64,000 bases of DNA from Laccaria trichodermophora. Lineage: Eukaryota; Basidiomycota; Agaricomycetes; Agaricales; Hydnangiaceae. A program made the translations under genes and the position numbers. Location: positions 682,001-746,000 of the forward strand of contig JACTVC010000012.1 of the NCBI GenBank assembly GCA_018417955.1, read 5' to 3'. The notes under the pieces are model-generated. The model did not search any database and was not told the DNA's origin. It saw only the letters and a list, made by a program, of their open reading frames with translations. Below, piece after piece: positions 10,601 to 22,700 of this stretch; the first letter of the stretch is position 1, and each line of letters starts with the position of its first letter.

Positions 10601-12600
10601 GGATCCAATGACGATGATCAATTTTCTGACGAGGAGGACCCACCTATATCAGGTGACGAGTCAGGTTCAAAGATGATATACCCTCCTATGGAAATTGACT
10701 CAGACTCCGATGACTACGACGACGATGAGGATCTGGATTTTGTATATTGTAAGTTGATCTTACGTTGAGTTAGCCAGTTATTTGACCACTCATCACATAC
10801 ATAGATGATCATCTTGGCAATTTTTTCAAGAAACTTGACATGTCTCAGATCGCTTTGGCTCTCAGAGACTTTTCGTTCAGCAAAAACAAGGTCTCTGATA
10901 GTTCAATGGTTTTGGGACAAAGCGGATTGACTTCATTGGGCAATTCTTTAACGACAATACTTGAACGCCCCACCTCTATAGATGCAGCGCTTGCCATTCC
11001 ACAGATGTGGCACAACATCAACAACACAACTGCAGATATCGAAAGAAGACATCTTGAATCCCGCATATTACGAGCATGCATAATGTGGGCAGCACTTAGT
11101 CTGAACATGTGGGTGGAGAATATGATTGATAGGGTGCAATCAGGCAAAGCCAATAAGTCATGGGTCAATAAACTGGTGTCCCAGATTGATAACGCACTCA
11201 ATTCGAAAGCTCCTGTGGGAACAGAGATCATATTGAGTTCAGAAGACTTTCTTGCCCAGCTTCCGCCAACTATGTATAAATGGTCCAAACCCCGCTTTAC
11301 CTATGACACAAAAACAGTCAAAGAGAGAATCAAACATATTGCTCATGATACTATTCGAGCATGGCTAAGCTTTCCAAATGACAGGAAGACTGCGATGCAG
11401 TGCACATTTCTGCATACTCTTGTATCTCACACACATATATCAGTGCTTCTTCTTGACATAGTGTGGGTCGCATATCGCGATCCATTCAAAGTTGTTCTTA
11501 ACTCATCTGCTGGACGGCATGTATCTCGTGAACATATGGACAAGTTTAAGAATCGATACTATCTCCACCCTTTTGTTAACATGCAAACGGAGGAATACCA
11601 GGCATTGGGCAGACTGAATGAGGAGTTTATGGGAGTATTCACAAGTACGCGAATGGGATTAGCAGTTGAGTCTCAACAAAATGTCAGTACTTCACTTTGC
11701 TTCATTTTTGATATTCAAATGTTTACAAATGTTCAGCAGACTTCACATGGAGGGATTGATGAAGATTATCGAGATGAAACAACCATGCCGCTGCTTACAT
11801 CTTCAGAACCACGCAGAAAGAAGATGAAAGTGTTCCTTGACTACTTACGCCATTTGATGCCACTCGTAAAAAATGGCTTTACCTCCTACCTCAATTCCAG
11901 TGATCCCATCCTGAAACGTGTTGCTAAATCACCTGATCGACTATTGCCCTTCAGACAAATGGCACCTACCATTATCAAAGCTCATACGGTTCTTTATTCA
12001 AACAAGGAACGTTTGAGAACCAGAGCAGGGCTATTCAATGTCTTAATGTTTAGAGGAGTATTCTATGGATCGCCATTTGCGAGCGAAGATCTTGTATGGT
12101 TCAACAATCTAGAGGAATGGGAATCATACTACAAGAATTCGCAGAAGACCGCACGTGGGTCTGATAAAGAAAAGAAACCTACGAAAGAAAGATACTTTGT
12201 CTGCAAGACGGCATACGGGCCAAGTTTAACATCTCGAAGTACTGAGGTAGCAGCCGCATACTGGGAAGGATCCAAAGAATGGGTTGGATTTCTGAAACCC
12301 AGGCATCGGGCCAAAGAAATTTTCAACTGGTTCCTGAGAAAGGATAAGCGAGGAAAGAAAATATTCCCTAATATTGGGCCTCTATGTGCCCTTCTCATGC
12401 TCGGTGACTTGATTCAAGCAGATGGTGATTATTTCCCTATGCCATCATCGGCTGCCTGGGGAGAGCTGGTTCATGAACTGGATAAAGGTGCCAAAAATGG
12501 GCTCCTGATCTTGGGCCTATTGGAGGAGAAAGCAAGATCCACCAATACAATCGATTCATTCTCTGAACTGCATCAATATTTCAAATGGATGAAGAGCTAG
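7699..12600 (+). CDS. Probable TET/JBP-family 2-oxoglutarate/Fe(II) dioxygenase, multi-exon
   Basis: Exons can be joined through GT-AG introns of about 50-60 nt: 7699-7987, 8038-8158, 8212-8515, 8567-8744, 8798-9194, 9248-9843, 9904-9960, 10011-10046, 10097 onward, about 10427-10748, then 10804-12600 with an in-frame 54-nt intron at 11683-11736. Exon 8798-9194 has the double-stranded beta-helix signature: DFGKIDGHTDDFD (HxD iron ligands), FSGLRKHGGTPP (distal His, about 52 residues later) and DAYRF (2OG-binding Arg). TET/JBP enzymes oxidise 5-methylcytosine or thymine in DNA and are expanded in basidiomycetes. That assignment is inference from motif order and spacing. An acidic segment (10500-10740) follows, then about 570 helical residues of unknown role. 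The start is the first ATG in frame; an earlier GTG is ignored. The end may be frameshifted: another frame stays open from about 12580 to 12749 with a plausible basic tail. A truncated paralogue lies at 31498-33733. Confidence 0.72.
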
Positions 12601-13529
12601 ATGACGAAGAGAAAGCACTCATCGGTTTTAACACCATAATGCTGGAGCATGGTTTGTGTAAAAGAGGTCGTATTTTACCAAAGAAGTCTAAGCCCAAAAA
12701 GAAAGGGAAGGTCACGACGATGTTGAGCGCCACCGTGGGGAGTGAGTAGTAGCTTTAGATGCAACAATTGTAAAAGTTCGCTTTTAGATAAAATAATAGT
12801 CATTTAGCATTATTTGTTGATATTTTTTTGAGAGGCTAATAACCTTTGTGTGGCAGTTTCGCCTGCCTTAACTCATTGCTCTACAACGCAGTCTATGACT
12901 CAGAATAGCCAAAACTATCTGGACAACACTTCGTTGATGTATTGGCCAAGCCAAACACCAGGAAAAGCTAATCAAATAACCTTGAAACTACCTCTAACCC
13001 TGGCCAGCTAGAACGCCCAAGAAGGAGCGGTTTACCGATGACTTTCAAGTTAATTCGCATACTTCCATCATGTCATCTTGGCTAGTCCGAATGCATGTTA
13101 GAGACAAACCAAATTCATATAGCATATTCATGACATCTCGGCCAGACCGAATGCGTGTTATGTATACGATCTGCTGGACGAGTCGAATTCATGTATGTAT
13201 TCATGACATCTCGGCTAATCCGAATGCATGTTAGCTATGGATACGGATACCCAAAGTAAGAGGTGCGTTGCAAACCAATAGATTGTATATCAAAGATCTA
13301 AAACAAAAAATAGACATAGCAGCTCGGTCGATTATGAGTATAAAGAAATAGGCGCGTATAAAGAAGCAGTTGGCTGAGCAACTATATCTCTAACTGCCAC
13401 CAATGTTAGTTGAATAACAAGGGGTTTATAGAAATCAACGATATGATAAGAGAGCATGGGGCGCCTGAGACAAAGCTTCTACGGAGAAAGCTAGTGAATC
13501 GGATATTCAATATGGAAAATGAAAAGTTA
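12601..13529. other. Intergenic stretch with possible dioxygenase tail and diverged motif repeats
   Basis: To 12749, an open frame shifted by one from the upstream ORF encodes an acidic then Lys-rich tail ending TTMLSATVGSE, probably the original C-terminus of the dioxygenase protein. From 13070 to 13232, three copies of a diverged motif (CATCTTGGCTAGTCCGAATG and CATCTCGG... variants) lie about 65-70 bp apart. They look like relatives of the 20-bp dispersed motif in reverse orientation. Nothing else was recognised. Confidence 0.5.
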
Positions 13530-15816
13530 TCACCATTTATTCCCTCCATCGGAAAGAACAGCTGCCCAAATGAGATTGAAGCTCAGGGACTTGTCATTTG
13601 GGAAGTGGGAGGACTTATACTGTCCTACAGTATAAGCCACCAGCGCGATCGAGTTAGATGGTACGGTGCGGCCAAAGTGCAGATAGTCTTTCTCCACGCT
13701 AGACAAGCCAGAGGGAATAACAATAGGCTTGTCCAAATTAGTGGCATCAAGGACGGGAACTATATGCACTCATCAGCAGTTGGTTGAAGTTTTAAAAAGT
13801 GAAGGACCTTGATCAGAAGCGCCGAGGGTACTGTACGTAAATTGCCGTGCGGGGCTATTGTTGCTTGTTGTAGCATCACTTTGAAAAGAGGAGAAGAGGT
13901 CCTTTTGAGTACGTTTACGAGGTGATTGGCTGAATTTTTCTAAACAAGGAGTTTGTTAACACAGAAATGATACAGATAGTAAGACGTACCCATTCTAGTG
14001 GAGAAAGTCAATTCATTATCAACAATCTGTGCTCGCATAGAGTCCACGTCATGAACCATGCACAGTACAGCTACCATGCGTTCATATTCCAACATCAAAG
14101 GAGTTCCAGTGATGAATTTGCTGTATGTATCGCCAGACGCCTTAGGCGTTTCGGTGTGGTCTTCTCCAACAACAATAAGGGAGACGCAGAGAGCGGGCCG
14201 TTTGCGGTCTCTAATATAAACCATACGACTCCCACGATCACCAACTTCCCTGCTAGTCAACTGAAATGGATCGATTCGGGACAGGTTGACCACATTCTTT
14301 TCACGGTCCATAACAAAGGTGGCGAGGCGTACAAGATATCTGAAGAAGCAATCATTACTCAAATGAAAGGGTTACATCCGAATGCTAGGTTGCTCACTTT
14401 ATATCCAATCTTGGGTACGCTTTCTTCAGCTTTGTCAGGGATGCCATTCCTATGACTTCGCCCGATTCATCATCCTTGGGAGTACCCTTCCAGGAAATGA
14501 ACGCTTTGCCACTGCAAGCAACATGTCAGATTGATAAGAACATGAGCAGGCAACTTACGATGGCAGATTGACCAAAGGAGCACCATATGTCGTCTTCATA
14601 AATTTATCGACAAGCGCTGCTTTGAAGATACCGCATTTACGGAGCTTTGGGTAACTGGAAAGAGCTCTTAGGATTCATGGTTACAAGATGGCATGATTAC
14701 GCACGATGGAACGGGATCTCGTACTAGGTCTTCAAGAAGCACCTCAGATTTTCTGGTATGGTGGATCAGCATTTTTGTTCAAACAAAAGGAATATAATAA
14801 GACTTGCTTGATATGCTTCTTTTTTCCTTCAGAAGGGAGATCATCATCATCACCATCAGACCCCTCCTTGCCACTTTCTTCGTACTTCTCAATCTCTGCT
14901 TCATCATCTGCAATTTCCTTTCCAAGTTTACTCATTGCCTTCTTGTTGTCAACTAGCATCTTCTTTGCTTTTGCACTACGAATGCTTCAATGAAAGCTGC
15001 AATGCCATTGACTGGTCACTCACATCGACTTGTCAAATTCTTTCCCGTAGGGTACGCTCCTGCACAGGAATTCCGAAGGATAGCTCAGCAATGCAATAAT
15101 AAATAACTTAATAAAAGGTACTTACTTTTTGGACAAGGGAGAAGAATCAAGTTCAACATCCATTCTGGACAGAAAGTTTAGCGCATTTGTCAAATTTTAC
15201 CCTCAATGAAAGACACACTCATCTGAGCTCCCACGAGAAGAGCTGAAGAAAAATAAGCAAAAGATGGAGTTAACTTTGTGCAATTGTGGACCAACCTGTC
15301 GGATACATCCGTCTTCTTGGATGAGACCTTGCTAGAAGACTTGGAGCGTTTTCCTTTGGGAGTTTTGCGCATTTTTTTAGCAGGAGACTTGACTACAAAT
15401 GGATCCTCATCGGAATCCTGAGCCGATCTACGGGTCCTTTTTTTACCAACACTTAACACGTGTCAACTCATAGCGCATATGGCGATTGTTGAAACAAACA
15501 CTTACGTTTCAGCCTTTGCCGAAGTGGCTTTCAACTTCTTCTTCTTGCTTGGTGTAGGTTCTGGAGATCTGTATATATGATTCATGAACGTATATGAACC
15601 AAGGAAGATACATACTCTATGGCTTCCTCTTCAGAAGCTTCAGACCCACTGGTATTTCTGTGTAAAAATGTTGAGCATGAAGCCAAGAGAAATATTGAAA
15701 TATGTAGAGACGTACTTGTCTTCATCATCATAATCACCAGAACCGTTGGAATCGTCGGAGTCGCTCTCAATGAACTCGGCTGTTTTGACAACCTTGCTTC
15801 GGCGAGTCGTACGCAT
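13530..15816 (-). CDS. Hypothetical nuclear-type protein, multi-exon, lineage-typical family
   Basis: The start ATG at 15814-15816 opens an acidic segment (MRTTRRSKVVKTAEFIESDS...) followed by Lys-rich stretches (KSPAKKMRKTPKGKRSKS near 15370, consistent with nuclear localisation) and an acidic coiled segment near 14850. A folded part follows in exons at about 14640-13990 (GAPLVNLPS, AFISWKGTPKDD, YSKFITGTPLMLEYERMV). The last exon (about 13770-13530) reads VPVLDATNL...VGYSV-like and ends GGNKW. Exons are separated by short introns with visible GTAAGT-type donors (for example 14520-14560). It is not assigned to a known function. I infer a DNA- or chromatin-associated protein only from composition. 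It is convergent with the dioxygenase gene. Exon joins are approximate. Confidence 0.6.
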
Positions 15817-16472
15817 TGCAAATATGCTTGTAAAAAACTAAAGAGGAGAAGTTGGAGATAGAGCAGGCACTGGTTTCAATCTTCTTATACATCCCAGTTT
15901 ACTCCCAGGTTAAGGGGTCAATATATTGAGGACAAGATGATTATGAAATTGCTGCGACCCACCACCGCATCTATCCTTTTTTTTACTAGTGGCACGCCGC
16001 TCATGATCGCCGTTACTGAAACACATCATCCTTGGCCACAACTATCGACCCTCAATGCTAGTGCGCGATGGATGATCGCCGCAATTTTTTTTTTTTTTTC
16101 TCAAAAGATTTTCTGCAATTAAGTTGCATAGCCACGTCATTCAATTACCCCTATGACTTTCTACCAGAAACAAGCTATGCAAGTGATTGCCGTTATTGAA
16201 ATAAATTTTCGATGAGATACATCGGCGATTTCATCGCATACTCCTCAATTACTCAAGTCTATTATGTGGAAAAAATGGCGACACATGATGGCCAAGAAAA
16301 AATGCAGATTTCATTCTATTATATGGTAAAAGGGCGACACAAAATGGCTAAAATAAACTGCCATTTGGTTTAATTGGATTACGAAGATGTATTGTCAGAA
16401 ATTGTAGGAAAACTATGTTGAATGCTGCCTTTGAATTTGGGAATGCGTTAGTTGAATAACGATAGAATGCAA
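15817..16472. other. Intergenic, no gene recognised
   Basis: AT-rich sequence with a T-run near 16088. A short repeated phrase, 'ggcgacac-a-atgg', occurs at 16274 and 16333, each following a 'tctattatatgg'-like stretch. This probably contains the promoter of the 13530-15816 gene and the 3' flank of the next gene. No open frame worth naming. Confidence 0.5.
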
Positions 16473-18030
16473 TCAAGAAAGAAAAGAAGCATCAATTACA
16501 ATATGTTGTCGCATCCAGGAACGACCAGAATTTTCACAAGGCCCACCTCCAAGAGTCCACCGAATATCACACCCCTCATACGATAAAGCCTTATCCTTCT
16601 TCTCTCGTAGAATTGATGGATAAAATGTTAGGGCACCAACAATGACTGGGAGAGCCATGTGTTCATCAAAGGAGAAGAATAAGCGGTTTGAATCGCTTGT
16701 GTGCCTTGAAGTATGAGGACAGGAAGGATCCGCGCTGCAGACATGTGGCCAGAGTTTTTCATCAAACGAAAAACCACGTTCTCGGTACCTTGTGCGGAAG
16801 ATAAGATAGAGTGGGTCCAAAATGTTCTGTTCGATGAATCTAGGAACCATATTGCCAGCAATAATGCGATGTAGATCCAGTATCTGGGATTGTGTAGGAG
16901 ATACAACCGAATGTGAAAGTTTGTTGGATGTGAGGTCTGGATAGGCGCAAAATATGCCATGCTTGTTAATATAGTTCATAGTGTGTGTTGAAGAAGAATG
17001 GATGATAGCGGCGACAGGAGAAGGGGAAGATGTCATGATCAGATTGACACAAAGGTCACGGTTTGAGCGATGGGTTAACAAGAGGATGCTTGATACACAT
17101 GGGTTGCCAAGATACACATTGGACCACGTTTCTGTAATCTCGTATTGATCCTCAAGCAAGTCTTGATAGAGGTCAAAGGCATGGCGCTGGGGGACATAAA
17201 TATCAAGGTCATGAGGTTTGAACCTGTTGATGCGTGCCAGGATGGGAAGTAACGCCACCGAACCACCAATAACGGCATTGTATGTGTCTAGCTTCTTCAA
17301 GGTTCGAGCATAGCTAAGGCGGAAACCACGTATCAGTGACGCGACCCGGTTACAAACATAGACGTTGGCTGTATGGTAGAAATAACGCGATGTGTGTCGT
17401 AACTTCATAATAACTGGAAGGGGTAGCTGATCATACAGCATGATTAGCTGTTCTTTGTTGAACGTCAACAAACGAGAAACCGATGGAGTGTAATAACGAG
17501 CTAAACAAATATAAATCAGAAGTATGAATGTCTGAATGGAGAGGAAACGTACGAGGCATGTTGATTTCTTGGATTTTCGATATGACATCATCCAAATGGC
17601 GGATAATGTTGTTGATCTCTCGGGAGTGGTGTTTTGCATATTCCAAGATACTTGACGCTGGCAGATTCCACAATTCTGAGCGTGTCAGAAAGTTGAGGAC
17701 GTGCGTAGGGTTAGACCCAAACAGCAAGCTGGGGGGTCTAGGGCTGATTAAATAATCAGCTTCTAATAATTGCATCAGCATGTAGTTGCAGCAAGTCGTT
17801 ATTAAGAACGCACGGAAACCCAGCATGTCAATTTCATCCAACATTGTCATGTTGAAGGCATCCAGATCGATGGATGATGGTGGGGAAAGTTCTATGCCAA
17901 CGGCGATAGCGAGTTTAGAAATCTGAGCATGTAAGTCATGCAAAAGACTTACGATGATATTGAGGACTTTTAGGTTGATTAGGAGAGCCTTGGATATAAA
18001 GAGGCATTGAAAAGACGATGCAGAGGACAC
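16473..18030 (-). CDS. Hypothetical protein, F-box-like segment plus nucleotidyltransferase-like GGS...DLDI motif
   Basis: Two main exons: about 18030-17555 and 17504-16473, joined by an intron with a GTACGT donor and a TTGTTTAG acceptor. The first exon is helical with no motif. The second begins ARYYTPSVSRLLTF, then LYDQLPLPVIMKLRHTSRYFYH, which resembles an F-box-like helix pair. It is followed by NAVIGGSVALLPIL and KPHDLDIYVP, the GGS-x(n)-DxD arrangement of the minimal nucleotidyltransferase fold. Both readings are inference; catalysis is not shown. The C-terminal 120 residues have a Cys/His-rich patch (WPHVCSADPSCPHTSRH). The frame at 18030 opens with GTG, so the true start lies in a further exon or is unresolved; a GTAAGT...CAG near 17920 may be another short intron. 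This is a lineage-typical mushroom family as far as I can tell. Confidence 0.55.
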
Positions 18031-18372
18031 AGGTTAGCCAGGTTACACTCATGAGATATATATGCGCATTGATGTTCCACATGCAGGGACAACCAAGAAA
18101 AGAATATTGAGAAATTTATGACACGGAGTCGAAATTTTCAAGGAGGCCTGAGGAATCGGAGACAAAGATGCCGTGAATAAACTGGTGAGAAACATTCTCT
18201 CACACATTCACGGCAATACCATAATCCATACCATCGGTACGTAACCCAGTACAAAGATGTCAAAATTGAAATAAAGGTAGAAAGCCGAGTCAGCTTGAAG
18301 ACCGAAGAATAATCACGTTCAAGCAAGGCTAGTACAGGGACAGTTACAGCTAATACAAGTATAGCTAGTACA

Positions 18373-19011
18373 ATGACGGTTACAGCTAACAACAGAGAAC
18401 TCGAGGCTTGGACACCTGGAAGATTCGGCCAGTTTGATGCTATCGACATATCGAACTGCTACTTCACCAGACGGAGTGACATGAATGGAGAGATGCCAAT
18501 CCAATTCAGTCGTGCTATTGATCCAGATGATATATTGACAAATGCGTTATCAAATGACTTCGTTCATATTCAAGAGAATGTTGTAGAGTATTACGAGGCT
18601 GTAAAGAAGGACAACAAAATCAAGTGAGTATATTTCTACTTCTTTGGAAGAATGACTTATAACGATGGTTATAGATATATAGATATCAATCCTGGACGTA
18701 TTCAGAGGGGAGACGTTTTGGAAATTCAAGCTTCATTTATGGTTGTACCACTAAAAGCCAAGAAATTCAAAATGCTTATCGTGCTAAGAGCGATTACACT
18801 TTTAGACAACAGCGCTACCAAAGTGAGTAAAATTTTATTGCCTTACAAGCTTTACTAAAATACTTTTGGTGACCAGAACGCAACTATTTCACGACAAATG
18901 AGTGGACAGGAAGTACGTCGCATCAGCCAGACCCTAAAGAGAAAGACAGGATACAGTGAGGATGAGGATGTAGAAATGCGTGACAAGGTTAGAAGGATGC
19001 ATATTGATTGA
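18373..19011 (+). CDS. Small hypothetical protein, three exons
   Basis: ATG at 18373 opens MTVTANNRELEAWTPGRFG. The first exon ends AVKKDNKIK with a GTGAGT donor at 18625, and the reading resumes near 18673 as YIDINPGRIQRGDVLEIQAS. A second intron (GTGAGT at about 18822, acceptor ACCAG at 18878) leads to a polar C-terminal exon (RQMSGQEVRRISQ) ending at TGA 19009-19011. The core 'PG-x-RGD-x-EIQ-SF-VP' followed by a hydrophobic strand looks like a conserved small beta domain in mushroom genomes. I cannot assign a function. The gene is divergent from the 16473-18030 gene, sharing about 340 bp between starts. Confidence 0.6.
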
Positions 19012-19586
19012 AATGTATGGTCTATGGCTAGACTACACATATGATTTACGTTGTGAATGTGGGCTAATTATGAAGCTAACAAAGGCAGATAGACTTTGAT
19101 GAATCAATGTGATTTACTTTTTTTTCGTTGATAAATTATACTTCTTTACATTGAGAGTATACCAATCGCCCCGGCAAGGCCGGAGCATGATTGGTATACT
19201 ATCAATGTAAAGAAGTATAGTTAGTTGCATTGAAGTAAAAAGGAAGCCAAAAAAAAAAGTAAATCACATTGATTCATCTAAGTCCTTCAGCCAAATAGAG
19301 CAATAATGAGGCCACAAGGTGAGCGCAGCGAGAACGCGGCAAGCAGAAGCCATGAGTGCAAGCCATGACACGTGACAACCATGAGATATGATGACAAAGC
19401 ATACCATGGATCGATAACGCTCTGGAAATGTTGAGGGATGTTTCTAGGACAGGGCTAGCAAACAATTTGAGGAGAGAGAGAGCAGAGGCATCACTATTCA
19501 TATGCTAAGGGTGCTAAAAGCAAATGTTAAGCAAAGATTTGGTAGATTTGACTAGAAAATATGACAAAGAGGATGAGGCATTCAAC
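19012..19586. other. Intergenic region with foldback element
   Basis: Apart from the foldback at 19092-19285, the sequence up to the Helitron-associated 116-bp repeat shows no gene. A 75-codon minus frame (19274-19501) has no recognisable feature and is not counted as a gene. Confidence 0.5.
19092..19285. mobile_element. Foldback (MITE-like) hairpin element
   Basis: GATGAATCAATGTGATTTAC (19099) pairs with GTAAATCACATTGATTCATC ending at 19278. An inner stem, TATACTTCTTTACATTGA and AGTATACCAATC (19137-19167), pairs with 19189-19219. The centre is a GC-rich 'ccccggcaaggccgg'. The arms are interrupted by unpaired A/T tracts. The flanks (gactt / aagtc) also pair, so no clear target-site duplication is seen. 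No coding capacity. Confidence 0.75.
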
Positions 19587-19702
19587 CGTGGGAAGAAATC
19601 ATTTTCGTGGGAGAAAGTCAAATTTCAGCGTTACCGCGCTGAAAAAAGTCTTGAGATCCCGGGTAATAAACGAGTCTCTTCGTAAACTCAGAGGACTCGT
19701 AA
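19587..19702 (+). repeat. 116-bp Helitron-complex repeat, copy a
   Basis: It begins CGTGGGAAGAAATCA and ends GAGGACTCGTAA. Identical or nearly identical copies are at 22903-23018 (inverted) and 41553-41668 (same orientation). It contains a hairpin TTTCAGCG-TTACCG-CGCTGAAA. With the inverted copy at 22903 it brackets the truncated Rep gene, so 19587-23018 has the look of a 3.4-kb unit with terminal inverted repeats. Confidence 0.92.
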
Positions 19703-22700
19703 CTCTTCCAGTTATGGTTGAGAGGCACAATAAATATGCTCTTCCATTTATGGTTGAGAGAAAAAGGCAAAATACATATGCTCTTCCATTTATGGTTGAG
19801 GGAACAGATACAGCTTACCAAAATATGAGATATGATGATATATATAAGCACACATCAGGGGTATTTCCCTTATACTGGAATGCACAAAGCTCATGGTCAG
19901 AAACTTTGATTTTGAAAAATGATGGCTTTTCTACCTGTGTTGAACTTAGCCCTGAGCTATGTAAAAGTGACTACACATTTTCTGAATATTTAGATTTAAA
20001 ACTTCATAAGTTGTGGTTGCATCTAAGATCTTCTCCACTCTTGGAATTATATGTCAGATCTTTTTTGACTCTTCTCAGATTATTTACCATTATTTTTCAA
20101 AGAGATTTGGTTGCAGTAAAATGCCAGGAACTTGATTTGAAATTGAAAAGAAATATATTAAGATCTTATGACTTTGCTGCTCTTATGAAAAGAATCGGTG
20201 GATGCTCTACTATTTTAAACTTTGCAAATTACATTGTGTATTTGATAATATTCCACCATGTCTCAGCTTTTCAGTATTTCAAGTTCTCAACAAAAATTAC
20301 AAAAAATTTGTGTATCATGATATTTGCTTTATCTGTAGTATTCTTTTTGGAGCTGGACCTTCCAGGGTTTAAACCAACACAAAGTTTCAATCCACATAAT
20401 GACTTGGTGACTAAAAATGAAATATTGGGGGGTGGCTCTGCAGGTATATTTTCAGCTGAGAAGCTTTCTCCATTTGCTATAAATGAGGTGAATCTAGGAG
20501 GGATGTATAAATATTCAGACTATGTACCTGAATCTGAAGTCCATACATTGAAGAGTATCAGGAGTCCAACTTTACTTTGTAAGATGCCTCTTACAGAGCT
20601 CATTTCCCACTTGAACATTCCTAACTTAAAATTTATTGCTCAATGCCATAACATCAAAATTCATTCCAAGTCAAAAAGCTTAGAAATTCAGAGTATTATT
20701 GAAAGTCACAAATGTAAATCATGTAAAGAATATGTAGAAATATTTGAATTTATAGATGAGAAAGATAAGACAGAAAAACAGAAAGCTATTAATTTAAATA
20801 AGTCAAAAAAATACCAAGAAAAAAGTCCAGAGAAATATAAGGCCAGCCACTTGGATGCAGTTAAAAAACACCAAGAGAAAAGCCCAGAGAAATACAAGGC
20901 CAGCCACTTGGAAGCAGTCAAACAACATCAAGAGAAAAGCCCAGAGAAATATAAGGCCAACCATTTGGATGCAGTTAAAAAACATCAAGAGAAAAGCCCA
21001 GAGAAATACAAGGCCAGTAATTTGGAAGCAGCCAAAAAACACCAAGAAAAAAATCAAGAAAAATATAAAGTTTTGAACTTGGAAGCAGTAAAGAAATATC
21101 AAAATAAAAGCTTAAACCCAGAATTTCCGCCTTCAGCTCCTTCCCAAAAATTAATGCATCAGATATTTACAGATTTCTGTGAAGATATAGATCCAAATCA
21201 ATTTCAGGAGTCTGGATGTGCAGTTTGTGGTCAGTTAACTCCAAGTTCAACTCTCAAGAAGCTGTCAGAAATGAACTTGAACCTGGATATTCTAATGCAA
21301 GATGGTGTTACCCAAGTTGAAAGACAAAGTTCAAAGGATCCCCTCTCTGATATTGAAGGCCCAGTACTGGACAGTGATTTGGACTCTATATGTCAGATTT
21401 GCTATAAAGCTGTATCAAAAGGCAAGATGCCACTGCTAGCCTTAGCAAATGGCAAATGGATAGGAAAAGTTCCACCTCAATTATTAGAGTTGTCATTTGC
21501 TGAACAACTTTTGGTGGCTAGAGTTCGTCATAACAGATGCCTAGTCAGAGTATCCTCAGGAATGCATAAAATGAGAGCCAATGCTATCTCTTTTTCTAAT
21601 CCTACACCTAAGATTTATGATATATTGCCTCCTCCAATAGAGGAAATGGATGAAGTTTTAGCTTTCATTTATACTGGTCCTTGCAAACCTACAAAATCTG
21701 ACTTTGAGAGAACTCCTCTTCTTGTAAGACATAAAAAGGTGGCTGCAGCTCTAGAGTGGCTTAAACTTAACCACTGTGACTATTTTGATCTGGAAATATC
21801 CTATAAAAATCTTAGAGAATATTCTGAGGATAGTCCACCAGTTGTAGTGGATTATAGAGAGTCATCTTCAAACAAAGATCCAGAGTCTACAGCTATTAAT
21901 GATATGGAAGAGGAAATTGGAACTGAAATTGGCCAGTGTCCATTTGTAGTCCATGGATTGACTGGTGAAGAATATTCAACAAAAAGCTTAAAAGCACTCA
22001 AGGCCATTGCCCTTCAACATTTGCCTTCAAATAAAAAGATATTAGCTGTGGGCCATGCACAAGAACCAGAGTCATTATACAATAATCCTCAGTTATTTCC
22101 TCAGATGTTTCCATGGCTTTTGGAGGAGTTGGAAACACTCTCCAGAAGGGGCGTCTGTCTGAAATAAAACATAAAAGGCATCTTCTCATGTACCACGACA
22201 AGTGCTTTCAAAAGGATTCTCACTTTGCATTAGTTGCTTTTAATCATGAGCAAATAAAACAAAGTATATCCTCAGGATACCTGCTTGCTGAGACTCCAAA
22301 ATTTGACAATATTTCAAAAAGACTTATGGATGTTGATGTTGAAGTTCTAAGTGACTTGATCCAAAGAATGGAAGATGGAGAAAGAGTAAAGCCTGAAACT
22401 GATGAAGAGTCCTTATGCTTTCAGCTTATCAAAGACTTGGATCATGTCTCAGAAAGAGTTCAAGGCTCAACCACCACCAAAAAATATATGCACAATGAAA
22501 TCTGGTCTCTTATCTCATTCATTGGAGCTCCATCTTGGTTCATCACATTCTCTCCAGCTGATAACATGCACCCTATATCATTGTACTTTGCTGATACTAA
22601 GGAAAAGTTTAGTCCATTGTTAAGAGAATATGATGAAAGATACAAATTAATTGCAAATAATCCTGTAGCTGGTGCTAGATTTTTCCACTTCATAACTGAG

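Noticed and set aside
14706..14993. Plus-strand Ser/Phe-rich frame
   Set aside because: Antisense shadow of the acidic exon of the 13530-15816 gene.
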